From Lachnospiraceae bacterium (lineage in GTDB: Bacteria > Bacillota > Clostridia > Lachnospirales > Lachnospiraceae), in contig JALCRM010000006.1 in the NCBI GenBank assembly GCA_022652545.1, forward strand, positions 62,001 to 126,000: 64,000 nucleotides of DNA, written 5' to 3'. Every line of letters starts with the position of its first letter. Position 1 is the stretch's first letter. Positions 34,079 through 41,772 of the stretch are shown one piece after another. Both the position numbers and the translations under genes were made by a program. The notes under the pieces were generated by a model, which saw only the letters and a list, made by a program, of their open reading frames with translations, was not told the origin of the DNA and did not search any database.

Positions 34079-34090
34079 GTTAATTTTAAC
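34079..34090 (-). promoter_or_regulatory. yfbR-lacI promoter with overlapping palindrome
   Basis: The palindrome GTTAATTTTAAC (34079-34090) overlaps a minus-strand extended -10, TGTTAAAAT (TAAAAT 34083-34088). It resembles GTTAATTAAC upstream of the sugar binding-protein gene, so a common regulator, perhaps the LacI encoded in this transcript, may bind both. Confidence 0.45.
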
Positions 34091-34189
34091 ATATCAGGCA
34101 TACAATCAGCATAATATCAGGATAATTTTTTGTTAAGAAATCGTTTCTTTTTGTCACATCCGCATCCGGGCAGTATATCGCGACACTTC

Positions 34190-34975
34190 CTATATAAGAC
34201 CGTAGTGTGCAAGCGCGTGTGCAAGGCCGTCCTCCCACAGGCGGTCCGTCACATATTCCGCGCGTTCCGCCAGTTCCGCGCAGCAGCCTCCCATCGCAAT
34301 GCCGTGCCGCACGCTGCCGATCATGTCGAGATCGTTGATGCCGTCGCCGATCGCGTATACAGCTTCCGGATCCGCGCCCGTGAGCGCCAGGTATCTGGCA
34401 ATCCCGTCGCCTTTCGAGGAGCCCTTCGGAATGAATTCGACCACACGCCCGTTGTGATCGATGAAATCCAGTTCCTCTCCCAGCGCTTCCTTCACGCGGT
34501 CAAAACATCCTCCGTCCTCGTAGTCTGCGCTGAATTTATTGACGCGCGCGCCGCTCCCCAGCTCCGACAGATGTTTTGCCCGGGGTCCCAGCTGCTCCCA
34601 CAGCTCCCGCGGATAGGGATCCGCGGGAAAATCGGCGGGCTCGAACCAGTAAAATTCCGGTCCCTCGAGGACGAGCGGCATCCGGTTCTCCCGCAGCGTA
34701 TCGACAGATCTTGTGACGAGTTCCGGAGGAAGCAGCCTTTCGTACAGGATCCTGCCGTCCTTTTCGATATGGTTCCCGCAAGCTGCCAGAATGCCGTCGA
34801 AGCCCAGTGAAAGCAGGTGCGGCGCCTGTATGCTCGCGCGTCCGCGGCCGCTGCAGAGCACCGCCGAGTGTCCGCTGCGGCGCAGCTTCCGGATCGCCTC
34901 CGCCGCGCTGTCCGGGATGCGGCGCCGGCCGTCCCAGATCGTTCCGTCTATATCCAGAAACACTGTAGCTGCCAT
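34190..34975 (-). CDS. HAD superfamily phosphatase, Cof type
   Basis: A 261-aa cytosolic sugar-phosphate or flavin-phosphate phosphatase-like protein. Motif I is FLDIDGTIWDG at the very N-terminus, motif II VLCSGRGRAS, motif III/IV KGDGIARYL and AIGDGINDLDMI. The C2-type cap lies between. The start MAATVFLDIDG has AAGGAG and AAAGG upstream; a longer frame adds 24 residues before motif I and is unlikely. The substrate cannot be assigned. Confidence 0.9.
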   Translation of the reverse strand: MAATVFLDIDGTIWDGRRRIPDSAAEAIRKLRRSGHSAVLCSGRGRASIQAPHLLSLGFDGILAACGNHIEKDGRILYERLLPPELVTRSVDTLRENRMPLVLEGPEFYWFEPADFPADPYPRELWEQLGPRAKHLSELGSGARVNKFSADYEDGGCFDRVKEALGEELDFIDHNGRVVEFIPKGSSKGDGIARYLALTGADPEAVYAIGDGINDLDMIGSVRHGIAMGGCCAELAERAEYVTDRLWEDGLAHALAHYGLI

Positions 34976-35042
34976 GGAAACCTTTCTCCTTCTGCACAGG
35001 ATAAAAAATTTTTTTGAAAATTTAAGTTCGGTTAAGCTCACG

Positions 35043-35072
35043 TTCACAGTTTGAACGCAATTTGACTATACC
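35043..35072 (+). promoter_or_regulatory. Putative promoter of the apbE operon
   Basis: TTCACA (35043-35048) and TATACC (35067-35072) are 18 bp apart, followed by about 80 bp of leader before apbE. The match to sigma-A is moderate. Confidence 0.5.
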
Positions 35073-35152
35073 ATGAAATCACTGCAGCCGATAAAGGATC
35101 CTTCACAGAGCCGCAGCAGACAAAACACTTTTACACCAGGAGAGGCCCGCTT

Positions 35153-36106
35153 ATGGAAACCGCATTTTACGCATTCGGCACCTTCAACAGCATACAGATC
35201 GATACACCGCTTCCCGACAGCAGGCAGCGCGACATCCTGGCCAGGTGCTTCGGCATGGCGTCGGGACTCGATGACCTGCTGTCGGCTTTCAAGCCGGGCA
35301 GTGAGATCTCCGCCATCGCGCAGAACGCCGGTGTACGGCCCGTCAAGGTGAGCGATGTGACCCTGGCACTGCTCGAAAGGGCACTGTACTTTTCCAGGGT
35401 CTCCTTCGGGGCTTTCGACGTGACTGTCCGACCGGCCCTTAAACTCTGGAAGTTCGGTGACCCGGCACAGCGCCTCCCGTCCGACGACGAATGCCGCCGC
35501 GCTGCGGATCTCGTGAACTACCGCGATCTCGTCCTGGACAGTCAGAACCGAACGGCGTACCTGAAGCGCCGTGGACAGGGCATCGACCTCGGCGGCATCG
35601 CCAAAGGGTACGCGGCCGACCTCATCGCCGGTGAGCTCAGGAACGAAGGCGTCGCCTGTGCCCTTCTCAACTTCGGCGGTACGATCTGCACGATCGGCAC
35701 AAAACAGGATGGTTCGCCCCGCCGCATCGGCATCCAGAATCCGCTGGAGCAGCGCGGAAGGATCGTCGGAAGCATCCCGCTTGCGGACGGTGCCCTGGTC
35801 ACCTCCGCGGTGAATGAACGCTCGTTCATAAAAGACGGCGTGCGCTTCCACCACCTGCTCGACCCGCGCACCTGCTTTCCGGCCCGCTCCGGTGTGCTGA
35901 GTGTATCCGCCGCCGGGACGTGTGCGGAGGACCTGGACGCCCTTACCACTGCCCTGTTCGTACTGGGGCCGGAGCGGGGCATCCCGCTGGCAGACCGCCT
36001 GCATACGGATGCGCTCTTCCTTATGGAAGGCGGAGACATGCTTGGTACCGAAGGCTTCGCGACAGGCCGGTACCAGTTTACGGCAAAAACGGGAACTGCG
36101 ATCTGA
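35153..36106 (+). CDS. apbE: FAD:protein FMN transferase ApbE
   Basis: ApbE attaches FMN covalently to a Thr/Ser of target proteins, using FAD. At 317 aa it shows the family motifs SFGAFDVTVRPALKLW, GIDLGGIAKGYAADLI (flavin and Mg site), LLNFGGTICTIG and HHLLDPRTCFPA. There is no convincing signal peptide or lipobox at the N-terminus (METAFYAFGTFNSIQ), so it may act in the cytoplasm before export, or lack the usual anchor. AGGAG lies upstream of the ATG. The next gene encodes a protein with an FMN-binding domain and an intact flavinylation motif, its probable substrate. Confidence 0.94.
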   Translation: METAFYAFGTFNSIQIDTPLPDSRQRDILARCFGMASGLDDLLSAFKPGSEISAIAQNAGVRPVKVSDVTLALLERALYFSRVSFGAFDVTVRPALKLWKFGDPAQRLPSDDECRRAADLVNYRDLVLDSQNRTAYLKRRGQGIDLGGIAKGYAADLIAGELRNEGVACALLNFGGTICTIGTKQDGSPRRIGIQNPLEQRGRIVGSIPLADGALVTSAVNERSFIKDGVRFHHLLDPRTCFPARSGVLSVSAAGTCAEDLDALTTALFVLGPERGIPLADRLHTDALFLMEGGDMLGTEGFATGRYQFTAKTGTAI

Positions 36107-36217
36107 CAGGCCCGCCGTGACCGCGGATCCCCGTCCCTGTACAACAGAAACAGCTGTTCCATAAATAACACAAAACAATCAAAACATTGAAAGCTGAGAA
36201 AAAAGGAGAATATAGTC

Positions 36218-37684
36218 ATGAGCAACTACGATCGCAACACCCGTTCCGTATCCCGCAGTAAAAAAGGCTGGATCCCCTGGCTGCGCCGGGGCATCCAGGT
36301 CCTGTGCTTCCTGCTTGTTCCCTCCCTCTTCATCCAGATCTGGAACAGCCTGAAAGAAGTTTTCATGCTGATCCTGCACGGAGAAGGTACCCTCTCCACC
36401 ATCGCTCCCGACCTGGTACTGCTCATCACCGCAACCGCTGTCACTGCACTGGCCGGACGTTTCTTCTGCGGATGGATGTGTTCCTTCGGCGCCATGCAGG
36501 ATCTGCTCTACCGTCTGCCGAGGCTCGGAAAGAAGCATTCCCGCCGTTCTGTTTCCGAACGCACGGACGATATCCTCAAGGTCGTCAAATACAGCCTGCT
36601 GATCGCTATCGTCGTATTTGTCTGGGGACTGCAGCTCGTAACCATCCCGAGCGGCACCAGTCCGTGGGACTTCTTCGGAATGATCTCGGTTTTCTGGAAC
36701 ATGCCGGCGCTTTCCGTTCTTTTCCCGGCCTTCATCCCTGCGGCGATCCTGCTCGCAGCCATCGTGGCCGGCTCCTTCTTCATCGAGCGCTTTTTCTGCC
36801 GGTACCTCTGCCCCCTCGGAGCTTATTTCAGCCTCATCAGCCGCGCCAGACTCTTCTACGTTTCCAAGCCCCGTGAAAACTGCGGCCGCTGCTCGCTCTG
36901 CTCCGTCAAATGTTCAGTCGGCATTCCGCTCGGCGAAACAAACCGCGTAAAGGACGGCGAATGCATCGACTGTATGGAGTGCGTGCGGTACTGCCCTTCC
37001 GCCAACGCGGAGCTCGCCGTCGATGAGCGCGAACGCAACGCCCTTGCGGCCGGCGCCGTCTCCTGCGTCCTGATCGCCGGTTCGAGCTATCTCGGAAACT
37101 TTGTCTCCATGCAGGCAAATGCAGGCACAGGCAGCTACATGGCCTCCGCAGCCTCCGAAGACACGACTTCCGCTTCCGAAACCGATACGACAGCAGCAAC
37201 GTCGGCCGATGTGATCGTTTCCGGCCAGGCAGCTTCCTCTGCGGATTCTGCGGATGTTTCTTCCGAAAACACGACTGCCGAAGCTGCATCTGAAGATACC
37301 ACGACGGCCGCAACAGCTGCTGCGGCATCTGACGAAACACAGGCCGTTGCCTCCACGTCTTCCGGCGTTGCATCACAGATCGCTGACGGCACCTATACCG
37401 GCACAGGCACCGGACTCCGCGGCACTACCACCGTACAGGTCACCGTTGCCGGCGGACAGATCACCGACATCTCCGTCGTTTCCTATGAAGACGACCAGCA
37501 GTTCTTCAGCCGCGCTTCCTCGACGGTCATCGACGAGATCCTGCAGCAGCAGGACGTGAGCGTAGACGCCGTGAGCGGCGCCACCTACAGCAGCAACGGC
37601 ATCATGGAAGCCGTAGCGGATGCACTGAACGTTTCCTACACCCCTGCCACTGTTTCACAGCAGGGCGGCCCCGGAATGCACTGA
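36218..37684 (+). CDS. NapH/NosR-like membrane Fe-S protein with C-terminal FMN-binding domain
   Basis: A 488-aa predicted membrane electron carrier. Four to five membrane segments lie in residues 25-215, including the paired-Cys loops FFCGWMCSFGAMQDLLYR and FFCRYLCPLGAYFSLI typical of NapH/NosR. Two ferredoxin-type 4Fe-4S motifs follow (CGRCSLCSVKC at about 222, CIDCMECVRYC at about 249). A further hydrophobic segment (about 275-295) is followed by a Ser/Thr/Ala linker (300-385) and an extracytoplasmic FMN_bind domain. The flavinylation motif SGATYS has Thr456 as attachment site. AAAAGGAG precedes the ATG. With apbE, this forms a compact trans-membrane redox module, possibly moving electrons to the outside. 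Confidence 0.88.
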   Translation: MSNYDRNTRSVSRSKKGWIPWLRRGIQVLCFLLVPSLFIQIWNSLKEVFMLILHGEGTLSTIAPDLVLLITATAVTALAGRFFCGWMCSFGAMQDLLYRLPRLGKKHSRRSVSERTDDILKVVKYSLLIAIVVFVWGLQLVTIPSGTSPWDFFGMISVFWNMPALSVLFPAFIPAAILLAAIVAGSFFIERFFCRYLCPLGAYFSLISRARLFYVSKPRENCGRCSLCSVKCSVGIPLGETNRVKDGECIDCMECVRYCPSANAELAVDERERNALAAGAVSCVLIAGSSYLGNFVSMQANAGTGSYMASAASEDTTSASETDTTAATSADVIVSGQAASSADSADVSSENTTAEAASEDTTTAATAAAASDETQAVASTSSGVASQIADGTYTGTGTGLRGTTTVQVTVAGGQITDISVVSYEDDQQFFSRASSTVIDEILQQQDVSVDAVSGATYSSNGIMEAVADALNVSYTPATVSQQGGPGMH

Positions 37685-37718
37685 GAAGCGGGCACCGTTC
37701 CTCAATCACAATGTCAGC

Positions 37719-37761
37719 GCGGCCGCGGTCCGGTTACAGTCCGGACTGCAGCCGCTTTTTT
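37719..37761 (+). terminator. Intrinsic terminator of the apbE operon
   Basis: The imperfect GC-rich stem 37719-37733 / 37741-37755 (core GTCCGG / CCGGAC) encloses a 7-base loop and is followed by six T. Confidence 0.85.
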
Positions 37762-37763
37762 AT

Positions 37764-37771
37764 GCTATACT
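37764..37771 (+). promoter_or_regulatory. Extended -10 element of the hflX promoter
   Basis: TGCTATACT (TATACT 37766-37771) immediately follows the apbE operon terminator and is the only candidate promoter before hflX. A -35 would fall within the terminator stem, so recognition must rely on the extended -10. Confidence 0.5.
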
Positions 37772-37840
37772 CGTGGCAGCCCCGCGCAAAGCGGCGGCAT
37801 AAGATCCTGTCCGGTCTGCCGGACGGGAAATGGAGCCTGC

Positions 37841-39166
37841 ATGACGGAAAACAGTAAAAAAGGCGGAAGCCCGACAGAAAACGATACTGAACAAAAAAAG
37901 CGTGCCATGCTCGTCGGCGCGGCGCAGAATACAGACACGGTGCTGTTCCGCACCGAAATGAAGGAACTGGACGGTCTGGCCGGGGCTCTGGGGCTTGAAA
38001 CAGCGGATACGGTCACACAGAGCCTCTCTTCCATCGACGCCGCCACCTGCATCGGCAGCGGGAAAGTCGAGGAACTGCGCGGACTGCTCTTCGAAGAGAA
38101 GTGCGACTGCGTCATTTTCAACAACACGCTTTCCCCTTCGCAGATGGTCAATCTCTCCGACAGGCTGGATACGGAAGTGATCGACCGCACGGGCCTGATC
38201 CTGGAGATCTTCGGCAGGCGCGCCCATACGGCGGAGGCCTCGATGCAGGTGGAGTACGCGCGTCTGCAGTACATGCTGCCCCGGCTCGCCGGAATGCGCA
38301 AAAATCTCTCGCGCCAGGGCGGCACGGGCGGTGCAATGTCCAACAAGGGCGCCGGAGAAACGCAGATCGAGCTGGACCGCCGGCGCATCGAAAAACGCAT
38401 GTCCGAACTGCGCAGAAAACTGAAGGAGGTCGACCTCGGCCGCGACGTGCAGCGCAGCAGGCGCCGCCGCGCAGGCCTTCCCCTGGTCTCGCTCGTCGGC
38501 TATACGAACGCCGGGAAGTCCACCCTGATGAACGCGCTGATCTCCCGCTGCTGTCCCGACGACAGCAAGCTCGTCCTGGAAAAGGACATGCTGTTTGCAA
38601 CGCTCGATACGACCGTGCGCAAGATCACACCCGAGGGCCGCGCACCGTTCCTGCTGTCCGACACGGTGGGTTTTATCTCCGACCTGCCGCACGACCTTGT
38701 GAATGCCTTCCGCTCCACGCTGGAGGAAGCGCGCCTCGCTGACCTGATCCTGGAAGTCGTGGACTGCTCTGACGCAAACTGCGGCATGCAGATGGAAGTG
38801 ACTGCAAAAACACTTGCAGACCTGGACATCCGGAATGTCCCCGTCATCTTTGTCATGAACAAGGCCGACCTTCTCATGAAGGATATAAAACTGCCCGTCC
38901 TGCAGGCTGACCCGCAGGGCGAGCGCATCTATCTTTCGGCAAAACAGGGCGCGGGCCTCGACGAACTGACCGCGCTCATCTGCGACCGGCTCAGTGCACG
39001 CACCACCGAAGCCGCCTTCCTCATTCCCTATACGGACGGCCGCAGCGTGGAAGAACTGCACCGGCGCGCGGATATCCTGGAAGAAGAGTACCGGGACGGC
39101 GGCACCTACATCAGGGCTGCCGTGCCCGAGGACCTGCTGGGAAGGCTGTCGGACTACATTCTTTAA
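37841..39166 (+). CDS. hflX: GTPase HflX
   Basis: A ribosome-associated GTPase that splits or rescues stalled ribosomes under stress. It has 441 aa. The N-terminal HflX domain contains RTGLILEIFGRRAHTAEASMQVEYARLQYMLPRL and the Gly-rich linker GGTGGAMSNKGAGETQIELDRR. The G domain has G1 GYTNAGKST, G3 DTVGF and G4 NKAD. GGAG lies five bases before the ATG. The gene is transcribed alone and faces a convergent GNAT-methyltransferase gene 36 bp downstream. Confidence 0.95.
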   Translation: MTENSKKGGSPTENDTEQKKRAMLVGAAQNTDTVLFRTEMKELDGLAGALGLETADTVTQSLSSIDAATCIGSGKVEELRGLLFEEKCDCVIFNNTLSPSQMVNLSDRLDTEVIDRTGLILEIFGRRAHTAEASMQVEYARLQYMLPRLAGMRKNLSRQGGTGGAMSNKGAGETQIELDRRRIEKRMSELRRKLKEVDLGRDVQRSRRRRAGLPLVSLVGYTNAGKSTLMNALISRCCPDDSKLVLEKDMLFATLDTTVRKITPEGRAPFLLSDTVGFISDLPHDLVNAFRSTLEEARLADLILEVVDCSDANCGMQMEVTAKTLADLDIRNVPVIFVMNKADLLMKDIKLPVLQADPQGERIYLSAKQGAGLDELTALICDRLSARTTEAAFLIPYTDGRSVEELHRRADILEEEYRDGGTYIRAAVPEDLLGRLSDYIL

Positions 39167-39202
39167 AGCAGCGGACAGACGCCTGCCGACTGCTGCCGAT
39201 CT

Positions 39203-40360
39203 TCATTTGACGGCGATCGCAGCCACCAGCTGATCTTCACCGCGCTCGATCCGCACCTTTGAAAAGCCGGCGAGTTCCATCAGTTCCTTCAGTTCCTCCG
39301 GGCGGTACACCTTCATAAAGCCGTCGATATGCGGCCACACCTCCAGAATGGAAGGATCGCTCCCTTCGTTCAGGATCTCCGCGCAGCCGCCCTTCTTCAG
39401 GACGCGGCGGATCTCCCGCAGGCTCCCCAGGATGTCAGGCCAGAAATAAACGGTCTCTACCGCCGTCACCAGATCAAAGGTACCGTCCTCATACGGCAGG
39501 CTGCCTACATCCCCGTGCACGACATGCACACGGCTCCCGAGTTCCGCCCGGTTGAGCTCCCTGGCTTTCTGTACGCTTGTCTCCGAAAAGTCGATCCCGT
39601 CGATCACGCTGTCCGGGGAGAGCCTCAGCATCTCTTCGATGGTCTTGCCGCCCCCGCAGCCCGCATCCAGAATGCGCATCCCGCTCTTCCACGTAAGGAG
39701 CGGCAGTCCGAAATTGCGCAGTACGGCATGCTCTTCATTCATACGTTCAATGGTGCTGATGCCGCTGCTGCCCTCCGGCCTGCCGGGATTTGCACTGTCC
39801 ATCTCCGACTCCGTGAGCTGCAGTCCCATCAGGATCTCGTCAAAACAGGTCCCGTCGCCGAGACGGAATGCGTTCTTCGTGCGCCCCCATTCCTGAAAAC
39901 CGAAGCGGCTGTACAGACGGATCGCCCGCTCATTGTCGGAAAAAACACCGAGCTCGAGCTGTGTGTATCCAAGCGACGGGGCCAGCGCGATCATTTCCGA
40001 AAGCAGGGCGGCCGCAAGCCCGCTGCCCCAGGCTTCCCGGAGCAGTGCGATCGCGAGCGACGCCCTGTGGCGCATTTTTGACCGGTCACTGACGCAGCTG
40101 ATCGCGCTGACGCCGAGCACCCTTCCGTCCGAAAAAGCCGCGATCATCACATCCCGCGACGCTTTTTCCGCCTGTGCGAGGAATTCTTCCTCGCTCTGTA
40201 CGTCAGACTCCGCCTCTTCCGGTGTACGGATCAGGAAATGCGTTTCCGCGGAGGTCTGCTGCAGATAGCGCAGCATCGCAGCGGCATCCTCCCTGCGGGG
40301 ACTGCGCAAAACATATTGCGATCCGTTTTCCAGTTTCAGTATCTTTTCGCTGAACAGCAT
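39203..40360 (-). CDS. GNAT acetyltransferase - SAM methyltransferase fusion
   Basis: A 385-aa two-domain protein. Residues 1-175 are a GNAT N-acetyltransferase of the RimJ/RimI type (VLGVSAISCVSDRSKMRHRASLAIALLREAWGSGLAAALLSEMI, LELGVFSDNERAIRLYSRFGFQEWG). After a linker, residues 200-385 are a class I SAM methyltransferase: motif I ILDAGCGGG, acidic loop DGIDFSE, and VHGDVGSLPYEDGTFDLVTAVETVYFWPD. Each domain is complete. The start MLFSEKI has GGGAGG five bases upstream. It lies 36 bp upstream of nothing else in its direction, and follows truA after 36 bp. I know neither domain's substrate; the fusion suggests successive modification of one target. Confidence 0.87.
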   Translation of the reverse strand: MLFSEKILKLENGSQYVLRSPRREDAAAMLRYLQQTSAETHFLIRTPEEAESDVQSEEEFLAQAEKASRDVMIAAFSDGRVLGVSAISCVSDRSKMRHRASLAIALLREAWGSGLAAALLSEMIALAPSLGYTQLELGVFSDNERAIRLYSRFGFQEWGRTKNAFRLGDGTCFDEILMGLQLTESEMDSANPGRPEGSSGISTIERMNEEHAVLRNFGLPLLTWKSGMRILDAGCGGGKTIEEMLRLSPDSVIDGIDFSETSVQKARELNRAELGSRVHVVHGDVGSLPYEDGTFDLVTAVETVYFWPDILGSLREIRRVLKKGGCAEILNEGSDPSILEVWPHIDGFMKVYRPEELKELMELAGFSKVRIERGEDQLVAAIAVK

Positions 40361-40396
40361 TTCATCCTCCCGTTTTCCGAACAAAGCGCGGACGCT

Positions 40397-41212
40397 TCAG
40401 TAATCCACACAAATCAGTGTCAGTCCCTGCGGTTCCGCAGTAGGCCCCGCCTGCTTCCTGTCCTTCGAAGCAAGGATCGCAGGTATTTCAGAGGGCTGCA
40501 TTCTGCCGAAGCCCACTTCCAGGAGCGTCCCCGTAAGGATGCGCACCATGTTGCGAAGGAAACCGCTGCCGTGGAAGGTAAGGCGCAGATACGGCCCGTC
40601 CTCCGCAATTTCGATCCTGTCAAGGAGGCGCACAGTGGACTTGTTTTTACCGGGCAGTGTACAGAAGGCCGCGAAATCGTGTTCCCCGATCAGGCAGCCT
40701 GCAGCTTCGCGCATTTTATCCACGTCGGGCCGCCCTTCCAGCACCTTCAGGTAGCGCCGGTCGAACACCGGTTTCCGTGCCCCTGTCCAGCAGGTGTAGC
40801 AGTATGTTTTGCCTGTGGCATTGTACCGCGCGTGAAAGCGCAGGGGCGCTTCCGTGCACTCATCCACAGAAATATCTTCCGGCAGATACCTGTTCAGGTA
40901 GTCCCCGATCTCCGATGCGCTCTTCGACGTATCCAGCACGACGGAAGCCGTCATGGCCTGTGCGTGCACACCGGCATCCGTTCTTCCCGCGCCGATCACA
41001 TCGACGGGCTGCATAACTGTGCCGCTTCCGCCTTTTGCACTTTTCGCACTCCGTACTGAGCTGCCCTCTGCCTTTTCCTCCTGCAGCATGCGCGTCAGTA
41101 CAAGTTCCAGTTTTCCCTGTATCGTACGTTCCATGCCGCTGCCGGGCTGATGCTGCCAGCCCAGATAGCGGCCGCCGTCATAGCGTACGGTCAGCCTGTA
41201 ATTTCTGCTCAC
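40397..41212 (-). CDS. truA: tRNA pseudouridine(38-40) synthase TruA
   Basis: Converts U38-40 of tRNA anticodon stems to pseudouridine. It has 271 aa. The catalytic Asp is in GAGRTDAGVHA. Other family segments: YDGGRYLGWQHQPG, RFHARYNATGKTYCYTCW, FAAFCTLPGKNKSTVR and RNMVRILTGTLLEVGFGRM. An insertion of about 25 residues (Glu/Lys/Ser/Gly-rich) precedes the catalytic motif. The start is GTG, overlapping the flavodoxin stop as GTGA. The two genes are translationally coupled. Confidence 0.94.
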   Translation of the reverse strand: MSRNYRLTVRYDGGRYLGWQHQPGSGMERTIQGKLELVLTRMLQEEKAEGSSVRSAKSAKGGSGTVMQPVDVIGAGRTDAGVHAQAMTASVVLDTSKSASEIGDYLNRYLPEDISVDECTEAPLRFHARYNATGKTYCYTCWTGARKPVFDRRYLKVLEGRPDVDKMREAAGCLIGEHDFAAFCTLPGKNKSTVRLLDRIEIAEDGPYLRLTFHGSGFLRNMVRILTGTLLEVGFGRMQPSEIPAILASKDRKQAGPTAEPQGLTLICVDY

Positions 41213-41706
41213 TTTACGTCACCGGCTCCCCGCAGGATCTGTGTGCAGAAACCGTCGACCATGGGATCTGCCTTGTCCTTTTCCGACCGCGGGGAAATGA
41301 GACTGAGCGTGCCTGCCACGTGGTTCCCGTCCAGTGCCTTTGTCAGCTTTTCAAACATCTTCCCAGCATTGCCGCTCATCGAACAGCCGAAGAGATAGAC
41401 GTCCTTGCCACGGAACCTGTAATCCTGCAGAAAAGTACCTACTGCCGGCGGATAGGTCCCGGCCCAGACAGGGCAGCCGAGAATGATGACATCATAATCA
41501 TCCATGTTTTTGGCGATCGGCTTCAGCGCCGGCCTGCTTCCCGTGGAAGCCCGGAACCCGCCGACCAGGAATTTGCCCGGCCCGCTGCGCGGAGGCTCGC
41601 TCCCCGGAAGGAGACGCACCTGCTCCGCGCCCGTTTTTTCCGCTATCCTCCTGGCAACATATTCCGTATTTCCTTCAAAAGAATAATACACTACAGCTGC
41701 TTTCAA
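41209..41706 (-). CDS. Flavodoxin
   Basis: A 165-aa FMN electron carrier. The N-terminal phosphate loop is YYSFEGNTEYVAR, a variant of the SxTGNT pattern. ILGCPVWAGTYPPAVGTFL supplies the isoalloxazine-binding loop, and YLFGCSMSGNAGKMFEKL follows. It resembles flavodoxin-domain proteins that act in anaerobes with ferredoxin-like partners. The start is TTG with GGAGGCGGAAG upstream. The stop overlaps the truA GTG by 4 nt. Confidence 0.9.
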   Translation of the reverse strand: MKAAVVYYSFEGNTEYVARRIAEKTGAEQVRLLPGSEPPRSGPGKFLVGGFRASTGSRPALKPIAKNMDDYDVIILGCPVWAGTYPPAVGTFLQDYRFRGKDVYLFGCSMSGNAGKMFEKLTKALDGNHVAGTLSLISPRSEKDKADPMVDGFCTQILRGAGDVK

Positions 41707-41772
41707 TCTTCCGCCTCCGTGAGGAGAATCTCCGGATCCTCCGAACCGGGCAGCAGCGGTGCCGCCTCCGCA

